The notes beneath the pieces are model-generated. The model was not told the origin of the DNA and searched no databases. It worked only from the letters and a program-made list of their open reading frames with translations. A stretch of 64,000 bases of DNA from Osmia lignaria lignaria (taxonomy: Eukaryota > Arthropoda > Insecta > Hymenoptera > Megachilidae), in the NCBI RefSeq assembly GCF_051020975.1, contig NW_027478159.1, forward strand, positions 18,368,501 through 18,432,500. The letters run 5' to 3'. The position numbers and the translations under genes are program-made. Below are positions 52,688 to 63,689 of the stretch, piece after piece; the first letter of the stretch is position 1, and each line of letters opens with the position of its first letter.

Positions 52688-55600
52688 TCAGAAGCGTAGT
52701 TTTCGAGATATATCGAGATATTTAAAAGTTCCGAAGCCGCACCAACATAATAGAGATACAGAAACACCGTGGCCCCTTTCTTTGAGATAACTCTGCACTA
52801 TTGCGAGCTGCAAATGCCACTTCCAGTTTAGCTGTGCAGAAGAAGAACAACAAGAAGAAGAAATATCTCGAAACATGTCCGTCAGGCCCCTTCCCTTGAG
52901 ATAAATCTGAAAATATCTCGGAAACGAAGCGAGCTATGGCAAAATGTTACGAGACCTTTTTTGTGGAGAATTAAGTTTGCTACTTTTTATGTTCTATGAT
53001 ATTTTTTGATCAGAAGCGTAGTTTTCGAGATATATCGAGATATTTAAAAGTTCCGAAGCCGCACCAACATAATAGAGATACAGAAACACCGTGGCCCCTT
53101 TCTTTGAGATAACTCTGCACTATTGCGACCTGCAAATGCGACTTCCAGCTTAGCTGTGCAGAAGAAGAACAACAAGAAGAAGAAATATCTCGAAATATGT
53201 CCGTCAGGCCCCTTCCCTTGAGATAAATCTGCAAATATCTCGGAAACGAAGCGAGCTATGGCAAAATGTTAAGAGACCTTTTTATGTAGAGAATTATGTT
53301 TCCTACAATTTACGTTCTATGATATTTTTTGATCAGAAGCGTAGTTTTCGAGATATATCGAGATATTTAAAAGTTCCGAAGCCGCACCAACATAATAGAG
53401 ATACAGAAACACCGTGGCCCCTTTCTTTGAGATAACTCTGCACTATTGCGATCTGCAAATGCCACTTCCAGCTTAGCTGTGCAGAAGAAGAACAACAAGA
53501 AGAAGAAATATCTCGAAATATGTCCGTCAGGCCCCTTCCCTTGAGATAAATCTGCAAATATCTCGGAAACGAAGCGAGCTATGGCAAAATCTTAAGAGAC
53601 ATTTTTTGTAGAGAATTAAGTTTCCTACTTTTTATGTTCTATGATATTTTCTGATCAGATGCGTAGATCTCGAGATATATCAAGATATTTAAAAGTTCCG
53701 AAGCTGCACCAACATAATAGAGATACAGAAACACCGTGGCCCCTTTCTTTGAGATAACTCTGCATTATTGCGAGCTGCAAATGCCACTTCCAGCTTCGCT
53801 GTGCAGAGGAAGAACAACAAGAAGAAGAAATATCTCGAAATATGTCCGTCAGGCCCCTTCCCTTGAGATAAATCTGCAAATATCTCGGAAACGAAGCGAG
53901 CTATGGCAAAGTGTTAAGACACCTTTTTTGTAGAGAATTAAGTTTCCTACTTTTTATGTTCTATGATATTTTTTGATCAGATGCGTAGTTCTCGAGATAT
54001 ATCGAGATATTTGAAAGCTCCGAAGCCGCACCAACATAATAGAGATACAGAAACACCGTGGCCCCTTTCTTTGAGATAACTCTGCACTATTGCGAGCTGC
54101 AAATGCCACTTCCAGCTTAGCTGTGCAGAAGAAGAACAACAAGAAGAAGAAATATCTCGAAATATGTCCGTCAGGCCCCTTCCCTTGAGATAAATCTGCA
54201 AATATCTCGGAAACGAAGCGAGCTATGGCAAAATGTTAAGAGACCTTTTTTGTAGAGAATTAAGTTTTCTACTTTTTATGTTCCAGGATATTTTTTGATC
54301 AGATGCGTAGTTCTCGAGATATATCAAGATATTTAAAAGTTCCGAAGCTGCACCAACATAATAGAGATACAGAAACACCGTGGCCCCTTTCTTTGAGATA
54401 ACTCTGCATTATTGCGAGCTGCAAATGCCACTTCCAGCTTCGCTGTGCAGAAGAAGAACAACAAGAAGAAGAAATATCTCGAAATATGTCCGTCAGGCCC
54501 CTTCCCTTGAGATAAATCTGCAAATATCTCGGAAACGAAGCGAGCTATGGCAAAATGTTAAGATACCTTTTTTGTAGAGAATTAAGTTTGCTACTTTTTA
54601 TGTTCTATGATATTTTTTGATCAGATGCGTAGTTCTCGAGATATATCAAGATATTTAAAAGTTCCGAAGCCGCACGAACATAATAGAGATACAGAAACAC
54701 CGTGGCCCCTTTCTTTGAGATAACTCTGCACTAGTGCGAGCCGCAAACGCCACTTCCAGTTTAGCTGTGCAGAAGAAGAACAACAAGAAGAAGAAATATC
54801 TCGAAATATGTCCGTCAGGCCCCTTCCCTTGAGATAAATCTGCAAATATCTCGGAAACGAAGAGAGCTATGGCAAAATGTTAAGAGACCTTTTTTGTGGA
54901 GAATTAAGTTTCCTACTTTTTATGTTCTATGATATTTTTCGATCAGATGCGTAGTTCTCGAGATATATCGAGATATTTAAAAGTTCCGAAGCCGCACCAA
55001 CATAATAGAGATACAGATACACCGTGGCCCCTTTCTTTGAGATAACTCTGCACTATTGCGAGCTGCAAATGCCACTTCCAGCTTAGCTGTGCAGAAGAAG
55101 AACAACAAGAAGAAGAAACATCTCGAAATATGTCCGTCAGGCCCCTTCCCTTGAGATAAATCTGCATATATCTCGGAAACGAAGCGAGCTATGGCAAAAT
55201 GTTAAGAGACCTTTTTTGTAGGGAATTATGTTTCCTACAATTTATGTTCTATGATATTTTTTGATCAGAAGCGTAGTTTTCGAGATATATCGAGATATTT
55301 GAAAGCTCCGAAGCCGCACCAACATAATAGAGATACAGAAACACCGTGGCCCCTTTCTTTGAGATAACTCTGCACTATTGCGAGCTGCAAATGCCACTTC
55401 CAGCTTAGCTGTGCAGAAGAAGAACAACAAGAAGAAGAAATATCTCGAAATATGTCCGTCAGGCCCCTTCCCTTGAGATAAATCTGCAAATATCTTGGAA
55501 ACGAAGCGAGCTATGGCAAAATGTTAAGAGACCTTTTTTGTAGAGAATTAAGTTTTCTACTTTTTATGTTCCAGGATATTTTTTGATCAGATGCGTAGTT

Positions 55601-56552
55601 CTCGAGATATATCAAGATATTTAAAAGTTCCGAAGCTGCACCAACATAATAGAGATACAGAAACACCGTGGCCCCTTTCTTTGAGATAACTCTGCATTAT
55701 TGCGAGCTGCAAATGCCACTTCCAGCTTCGCTGTGCAGAAGAAGAACAACAAGAAGAAGAAATATCTCGAAATATGTCCGTCAGGCCCCTTCCCTTGAGA
55801 TAAATCTGCAAATATCTCGGAAACGAAGCGAGCTATGGCAAAATGTTAAGAGACTTTATTTGTAGAGAATTATGTTTCCTACAATTTATGCTCTATGATA
55901 TTTTTTGATCAGAAGCGTAGTTTTCGAGATATATCGAGATATTTAAAAGTTCCGAAGCCGCACCAACATAATAGAGATACAGAAACACCGTGGCCCCTTT
56001 CTTTGAGATAACTCTGCACTATTGCGAGCTGCAAATGCCACTCCCAGCATAGCTCTGCAGAAGAAGAACAACAAGAAGAAGAAATATCTCGAAATATGTC
56101 CGTCAGGCCCCTTCCCTTGAGATAAATCTGCAAATATCTCGGAAACGAAGCGAGCTATGGCAAAATGTTAAGAGACCTTTTTTGTAGAGAATTATGTTTC
56201 CTACAATTTATGTTCTATGATATTTTTTGATCAGAAGCGTAGTTTTCGAGATATATCGAGATATTTAAAAGTTCCGAAGCCGCACCAACATAATAGAGAT
56301 ACAGAAACACCGTGGCCCCTTTCTTTGAGATAACTCTGCACAATTGCGAGCTGCAAATGCCACTTCCAGCATAGCTCTGCAGAAGAAGAACAACAAGAAG
56401 AAGAAATATCTCGAAATATGTCCGTCAGGCCCCTTCCCTTGAGATAAATCTGCAAATATCTCGGAAACGAAGCGAGCTATGGCAAAATGTTAAGATACCT
56501 TTTTTGTAGAGAATTAAGTTTCCTACTTTTTATGTTCTATGATATTTTTTGA
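52688..56552 (+). repeat. 12-unit higher-order repeat, copy 1 (3865 bp)
   Basis: Unit marks in order: gaaacatgtccg with aatctgaaaa (52688), aatgcgacttcc (53010), gcgatctgc (53333), gtagatctcgag (53655), tttgaaagctccg (53977), gttccaggat with gcattattgc (54299), caaacgccac (54621), cagatacacc with gaaacatctcg (54943), tttgaaagctccg (55265), gttccaggat (55587), cactcccagcatagc (55909), ccagcatagc (56231). The next 3864 bp repeat the first eleven. A 1-bp insertion near 53284 is private to this copy. Confidence 0.85.
53275..53292 (+). other. 1-bp insertion (unit of 323 bp)
   Basis: The usual gaccttttttgtagag reads gacctttttatgtagag, an A gained in the T-run. The matching place in copy 2 near 57150 is normal. 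This is the only unit longer than 322 bp that I find. Confidence 0.9.
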
Positions 56553-59500
56553 TCAGATGCGTAGTTCTCGAGATATATCAAGATATTTAAAAGTTCCGAA
56601 GCCGCACCAACATAATAGAGATACAGAAACACCGTGGCCCCTTTCTTTGAGATAACTCTGCACTATTGCGAGCTGCAAATGCCACTTCCAGTTTAGCTGT
56701 GCAGAAGAAGAACAACAAGAAGAAGAAATATCTCGAAACATGTCCGTCAGGCCCCTTCCCTTGAGATAAATCTGAAAATATCTCGGAAACGAAGCGAGCT
56801 ATGGCAAAATGTTACGAGACCTTTTTTGTGGAGAATTAAGTTTGCTACTTTTTATGTTCTATGATATTTTTTGATCAGAAGCGTAGTTTTCGAGATATAT
56901 CGAGATATTTAAAAGTTCCGAAGCCGCACCAACATAATAGAGATACAGAAACACCGTGGCCCCTTTCTTTGAGATAACTCTGCACTATTGCGACCTGCAA
57001 ATGCGACTTCCAGCTTAGCTGTGCAGAAGAAGAACAACAAGAAGAAGAAATATCTCGAAATATGTCCGTCAGGCCCCTTCCCTTGAGATAAATCTGCAAA
57101 TATCTCGGAAACGAAGCGAGCTATGGCAAAATGTTAAGAGACCTTTTTTGTAGAGAATTATGTTTCCTACAATTTACGTTCTATGATATTTTTTGATCAG
57201 AAGCGTAGTTTTCGAGATATATCGAGATATTTAAAAGTTCCGAAGCCGCACCAACATAATAGAGATACAGAAACACCGTGGCCCCTTTCTTTGAGATAAC
57301 TCTGCACTATTGCGATCTGCAAATGCCACTTCCAGCTTAGCTGTGCAGAAGAAGAACAACAAGAAGAAGAAATATCTCGAAATATGTCCGTCAGGCCCCT
57401 TCCCTTGAGATAAATCTGCAAATATCTCGGAAACGAAGCGAGCTATGGCAAAATCTTAAGAGACCTTTTTTGTAGAGAATTAAGTTTCCTACTTTTTATG
57501 TTCTATGATATTTTCTGATCAGATGCGTAGATCTCGAGATATATCAAGATATTTAAAAGTTCCGAAGCTGCACCAACATAATAGAGATACAGAAACACCG
57601 TGGCCCCTTTCTTTGAGATAACTCTGCATTATTGCGAGCTGCAAATGCCACTTCCAGCTTCGCTGTGCAGAGGAAGAACAACAAGAAGAAGAAATATCTC
57701 GAAATATGTCCGTCAGGCCCCTTCCCTTGAGATAAATCTGCAAATATCTCGGAAACGAAGCGAGCTATGGCAAAGTGTTAAGACATCTTTTTTGTAGAGA
57801 ATTAAGTTTCCTACTTTTTATGTTCTATGATATTTTTTGATCAGATGCGTAGTTCTCGAGATATATCGAGATATTTGAAAGCTCCGAAGCCGCACCAACA
57901 TAATAGAGATACAGAAACACCGTGGCCCCTTTCTTTGAGATAACTCTGCACTATTGCGAGCTGCAAATGCCACTTCCAGCTTAGCTGTGCAGAAGAAGAA
58001 CAACAAGAAGAAGAAATATCTCGAAATATGTCCGTCAGGCCCCTTCCCTTGAGATAAATCTGCAAATATCTCGGAAACGAAGCGAGCTATGGCAAAATGT
58101 TAAGAGACCTTTTTTGTAGAGAATTAAGTTTTCTACTTTTTATGTTCCAGGATATTTTTTGATCAGATGCGTAGTTCTCGAGATATATCAAGATATTTAA
58201 AAGTTCCGAAGCTGCACCAACATAATAGAGATACAGAAACACCGTGGCCCCTTTCTTTGAGATAACTCTGCATTATTGCGAGCTGCAAATGCCACTTCCA
58301 GCTTCGCTGTGCAGAAGAAGAACAACAAGAAGAAGAAATATCTCGAAATATGTCCGTCAGGCCCCTTCCCTTGAGATAAATCTGCAAATATCTCGGAAAC
58401 GAAGCGAGCTATGGCAAAATGTTAAGATACCTTTTTTGTAGAGAATTAAGTTTGCTACTTTTTATGTTCTATGATATTTTTTGATCAGATGCGTAGTTCT
58501 CGAGATATATCAAGATATTTAAAAGTTCCGAAGCCGCACCAACATAATAGAGATACAGAAACACCGTGGCCCCTTTCTTTGAGATAACTCTGCACTAGTG
58601 CGAGCCGCAAACGCCACTTCCAGTTTAGCTGTGCAGAAGAAGAACAACAAGAAGAAGAAATATCTCGAAATATGTCCGTCAGGCCCCTTCCCTTGAGATA
58701 AATCTGCAAATATCTCGGAAACGAAGAGAGCTATGGCAAAATGTTAAGAGACCTTTTTTGTGGAGAATTAAGTTTCCTACTTTTTATGTTCTATGATATT
58801 TTTCGATCAGATGCGTAGTTCTCGAGATATATCGAGATATTTAAAAGTTCCGAAGCCGCACCAACATAATAGAGATACAGATACACCGTGGCCCCTTTCT
58901 TTGAGATAACTCTGCACTATTGCGAGCTGCAAATGCCACTTCCAGCTTAGCTGTGCAGAAGAAGAACAACAAGAAGAAGAAACATCTCGAAATATGTCCG
59001 TCAGGCCCCTTCCCTTGAGATAAATCTGCATATATCTCGGAAACGAAGCGAGCTATGGCAAAATGTTAAGAGACCTTTTTTGTAGGGAATTATGTTTCCT
59101 ACAATTTATGTTCTATGATATTTTTTGATCAGAAGCGTAGTTTTCGAGATATATCGAGATATTTGAAAGCTCCGAAGCCGCACCAACATAATAGAGATAC
59201 AGAAACACCGTGGCCCCTTTCTTTGAGATAACTCTGCACTATTGCGAGCTGCAAATGCCACTTCCAGCTTAGCTGTGCAGAAGAAGAACAACAAGAAGAA
59301 GAAATATCTCGAAATATGTCCGTCAGGCCCCTTCCCTTGAGATAAATCTGCAAATATCTCGGAAACGAAGCGAGCTATGGCAAAATGTTAAGAGACCTTT
59401 TTTGTAGAGAATTAAGTTTTCTACTTTTTATGTTCCAGGATATTTTTTGATCAGATGCGTAGTTCTCGAGATATATCAAGATATTTAAAAGTTCCGAAGC

Positions 59501-60416
59501 TGCACCAACATAATAGAGATACAGAAACACGGTGGCCCCTTTCTTTGAGATAACTCTGCATTATTGCGAGCTGCAAATGCCACTTCCAGCTTCGCTGTGC
59601 AGAAGAAGAACAACAAGAAGAAGAAATATCTCGAAATATGTCCGTCAGGCCCCTTCCCTTGAGATAAATCTGCAAATATCTCGGAAACGAAGCGAGCTAT
59701 GGCAAAATGTTAAGAGACTTTATTTGTAGAGAATTATGTTTCCTACAATTTATGCTCTATGATATTTTTTGATCAGAAGCGTAGTTTTCGAGATATATCG
59801 AGATATTTAAAAGTTCCGAAGCCGCACCAACATAATAGAGATACAGAAACACCGTGGCCCCTTTCTTTGAGATAACTCTGCACTATTGCGAGCTGCAAAT
59901 GCCACTCCCAGCATAGCTCTGCAGAAGAAGAACAACAAGAAGAAGAAATATCTCGAAATATGTCCGTCAGGCCCCTTCCCTTGAGATAAATCTGCAAATA
60001 TCTCGGAAACGAAGCGAGCTATGGCAAAATGTTAAGAGACCTTTTTTGTAGAGAATTATGTTTCCTACAATTTATGTTCTATGATATTTTTTGATCAGAA
60101 GCGTAGTTTTCGAGATATATCGAGATATTTAAAAGTTCCGAAGCCGCACCAACATAATAGAGATTCAGAAACACCGTGGCCCCTTTCTTTGAGATAACTC
60201 TGCACTAGTGCGAGCCGCAAATGCCACTTCCAGCTTAGCTGTGCAGAAGAAGAACAACAAGAAGAAGAAATATCTCGAAATATGTCCGTCAGGCCCCTTC
60301 CCTTGAGATAAATCTGCAAATATCTCGGAAACGAAGAGAGCTATGGCAAAATGTTAAGAGACCTTTTTTGTGGAGAATTAAGTTTCCTACTTTTTATGTT
60401 GTATGATATTTTTTGA
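56553..60416 (+). repeat. 12-unit higher-order repeat, copy 2 (3864 bp)
   Basis: Units 56553 to 59773 match 52688 to 55909 one for one, including gtagatctcgag (57519), tttgaaagctccg (57841, 59129), caaacgccac (58485), gaaacatctcg (58807) and cactcccagcatagc (59773). The twelfth unit differs: 60095 is the agattcagaaac/actagtgcgagcc type, whereas copy 1 has a second ccagcatagc unit (56231). The first unit differs at its left end (agatgcg versus agaagcg). Few substitutions separate the copies. Confidence 0.85.
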
Positions 60417-63400
60417 TCAGATGCGTAGTTCCCGAGATATATCAAGATATTTAAAAGTTCCGAAGCCGCACCAACATAATAGAGATACAGAAACACCGTG
60501 GCCCCTTTCTTTGAGATAACTCTGCACTATTCCGAGCTGCAAATGCCACTTCCAGCTTAGCTGTGCAGAAGAAGAACAACAAGAAGAAGAAATATCTCGA
60601 AATATGTCCGTCAGGCCCCTTCCCTTGAGATGTATCTGCAAATATCTCGGAAACGAAGCGAGCTATGGCAAAATGTTAAGATACCTTTTTTGTAGAGAAT
60701 TAAGTTTCCTACTTTTTATGTTCTATGATATTTTTTGATCAGATGCGTAGTTCTCGAGATATATCAAGATATTTAAAAGTTCCGAAGCCGCACCAACATA
60801 ATAGAGATACAGAAACACCGTGGCCCCTTTCTTTGAGATAACTCTGCACTATTGCGAGCTGCAAATGCCACTTCCAGTTTAGCTGTGCAGAAGAAGAACA
60901 ACAAGAAGAAGAAATATCTCGAAACATGTCCGTCAGGCCCCTTCCCTTGAGATAAATCTGAAAATATCTCGGAAACGAAGCGAGCTATGGCAAAATGTTA
61001 AGAGACCTTTTTTGTGGAGAATTAAGTTTGCTACTTTTTATGTTCTATGATATTTTTTGATCAGATGCGTAGTTCTCGAGATATATCAAGATATTTAAAA
61101 GTTCCGAAGCCGCACCAACATAATAGAGATACAGAAACACCGTGGCCCCTTTCTTTGAGATAACTCTGCACTAGTGCGAGCCGCAAATGCCACTTCCAGC
61201 TTAGCTGTGCAGAAGAAGAACAACAAGAAGAAGAAATATCTCGAAATATGTCCGTCAGGCCCCTTCCCTTGAGATAAATCTGCAAATATCTCGGAAATGA
61301 AGAGAGCTATGGCAAAATGTTAAGAGACCTTTTTTGTGGAGAATTAAGTTTCCTACTTTTTATGTTGTATGATATTTTTTGATCAGATGCGTAGTTCCCG
61401 AGATATATCAAGATATTTAAAAGTTCCGAAGCCGCACCAACATAATAGAGATACAGAAACACCGTGGCCCCTTTCTTTGAGATAACTCTGCACTATTGCG
61501 AGCTGCAAATGCCACTTCCAGTTTAGCTGTGCAGAAGAAGAACAACAAGAAGAAGAAATATCTCGAAACATGTCCGTCAGGCCCCTTCCCTTGAGATAAA
61601 TCTGAAAATATCTCGGAAACGAAGCGAGCTATGGCAAAATGTTAAGAGACCTTTTTTGTGGAGAATTAAGTTTGCTACTTTTTATGTTCTATGATATTTT
61701 TTGATCAGATGCGTAGTTCTCGAGATATATCAAGATATTTAAAAGTTCCGAAGCCGCACCAACATAATAGAGATACAGAAACACCGTGGCCCCTTTCTTT
61801 GAGATAACTCTGCACTAGTGCGAGCCGCAAATGCCACTTCCAGCTTAGCTGTGCAGAAGAAGAACAACAAGAAGAAGAAATATCTCGAAATATGTCCGTC
61901 AGGCCCCTTCCCTTGAGATAAATCTGCAAATATCTCGGAAACGAAGCGAGCTATGGCAAAATGTTAAGAGACCTTTTTTGTAGAGAATTAAGTTTCCTAC
62001 TTTTTATGTTCTATGATATTTTTTGATCAGATGCGTAGTTCTCGAGATATATCAAGATATTTAAAAGTTCCGAAGCCGCACCAACATAATAGAGATACAG
62101 AAACACCGTGGCCCCTTTCTTTGAGATAACTCTGCACTAGTGCGAGCCGCAAATGCCACTTCCAGCTTAGCTGTGCAGAAGAAGAACAACAAGAAGAAGA
62201 TATATCTCGGAATATGTCCGTCAGGTACCTTCCCTTGAGATAAATCTGCAAATATCTCGGAAACGAAGCGAGCTATGGCAAAATGTTAAGAGACCTTTTT
62301 TGTAGAGAATTATGTTTCCTACTTTTTATGTTCCGTGATATTTTTTGTTCAGATGCGTAGTTCTCGAGATATATCAAGATATTTAAAAGTTCCGAAGCTG
62401 CACCAACATAATAGAGATACAGAAACACCGTGGCCCCTTTCTTTGAGATAACTCTGCATTATTGCGAGCTGCAAATGCCACTTCCAGCTTCGCTGTGCAG
62501 AAGAAGAACAACAAAAAGAAGAAATATCTCGAAACATGTCCGTCAGGCCCCTTCCCTTGAGATAAATCTGCAAATATCTCGGAAACGAAGCGAGCTATGG
62601 CAAAATGTTAAGAGACCTTTTTTGTGGAGAATTAAGTTTGCTACTTTTTATGTTCTATGATATTTTTTGATCAGATGCGTAGTTCTCGAGATATATCGAG
62701 ATATTTAAAAGTTCCGAAGCCGCACCAACATAATAGAGATTCAGAAACACCGTGGCCCCTTTCTTTGAGATAACTCTGCACTAGTGCGAGCCGCAAATGC
62801 CACTTCCAGTTTAGCTGTGCAGAAGAAGAACAACAAGAAGAAGAAATATCTCGAAATATGTCCGTCAGGCCCCTTCCCTTGAGATAAATCTGCAAATATC
62901 TCGGAAACGAAGCGAGCTATGGCAAAATGTTAAGAGACCTTTTTTGTAGAGAATTAAGTTTTCTACTTTTTATGTTCCAGGATATTTTTTGATCAGATGC
63001 GTAGTTCTCGAGATATATCAAGATATTTAAAAGTTCCGAAGCCGCACCAACATAATAGAGATTCAGAAACACCGTGGCCCCTTTCTTTGAGATAACTCTG
63101 CACTAGTGCGAGCCGCAAATGCCACTTCCAGCTTAGCTGTGCAGAAGAAGAACAACAAGAAGAAGAAATATCTCGAAATATGTCCGTCAGGCCCCTTCCC
63201 TTGAGATAAATCTGCAAATATCTCGGAAACGAAGAGAGCTATGGCAAAATGTTAAGAGACCTTTTTTGTGGAGAATTAAGTTTCCTACTTTTTATGTTGT
63301 ATGATATTTTTTGATCAGATGCGTAGTTCCCGAGATATATCAAGATATTTAAAAGTTCCGAAGCTGCACCAACATAATAGAGATACAGAAACACCGTGGC

Positions 63401-63689
63401 CCCTTTCTTTGAGATAACTCTGCACTATTCCGAGCTGCAAATGCCACTTCCAGCTTAGCTGTGCAGAGGAAGAACAACAAGAAGAAGAAATATCTCGAAA
63501 TATGTCCGTCAGGCCCCTTCCCTTGAGATAAATCTGAAAATATCTCGGAAACGAAGCGAGCTATGGCAAAATGTTAAGAGACCTTTTTTGTGGAGAATTA
63601 AGTTTCCTACTTTCTATGTTCTATGATATTTTTTGATCAGATGCGTAGTTCTCGAGATATATCAAGATATTTAAAAGTTCCGAAGCCGC
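60417..63689 (+). repeat. Right-hand section leading to the inversion
   Basis: About ten units. 60417-61060 continue the match with 48824-49467. 61061/61383 and 62993/63315 are copies of the gttcccgag dimer. Changes not noticed elsewhere become more frequent: gtcaggtacc and gaagatatatctcggaatatg (62027 unit), gttccgtgat with tttttgttcag and caacaaaaagaag (62349 unit), and tttctatgttc (near 63612). This fits weaker homogenisation close to the orientation switch. Confidence 0.7.

Larger units (their letters stand above)
1..63689 (+). repeat. Tandem satellite array, 322-bp unit, about 197 copies
   Basis: The same roughly 322-bp unit repeats head to tail without interruption. A convenient fixed point is the TGATCA in the stretch attttttgatcag, seen at about 210, 532, 854, 1176 and so on to 63315. 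Spacing is 322 throughout except for six places (net -7 bp over about 195 intervals). No foreign sequence lies between units. Composition is about 40% G+C. Copies differ by scattered substitutions and by linked variant blocks. The plus orientation is arbitrary. The function is not visible in sequence; such arrays are commonly centromeric or heterochromatic. The family is not one I recognise. The first 209 bases are a partial unit cut by the window edge. Confidence 0.98.

Noticed and set aside
27332..62660. Plus-strand open frames of 65-76 codons (for example 27332-27529, 29908-30105, 62430-62660)
   Set aside because: They start at GTG in ccgtggcccc and depend on chance variants of the unit (cgctgtgcag or gagctgtgcag in place of tagctgtgcag, which removes a stop). 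No conserved coding pattern, no neighbours, no ribosome binding signal.
532..63217. Minus-strand open frame of 74 codons recurring in most units
   Set aside because: It repeats because the unit repeats. Its usual start is TTG rather than ATG, and 322 is not divisible by three, so the frame shifts in each successive unit and no long protein can form. Units with acattatag variants break it without any sign of constraint. No recognised domain or signal peptide.
1..63689. CRISPR array
   Set aside because: Repeats are 322 bp and directly adjacent, with no unique spacers and no cas genes.
1..63689. Repetitive structural protein gene
   Set aside because: A 322-bp period is out of frame, stops occur in all six frames within each unit, and substitutions do not favour third positions by eye.
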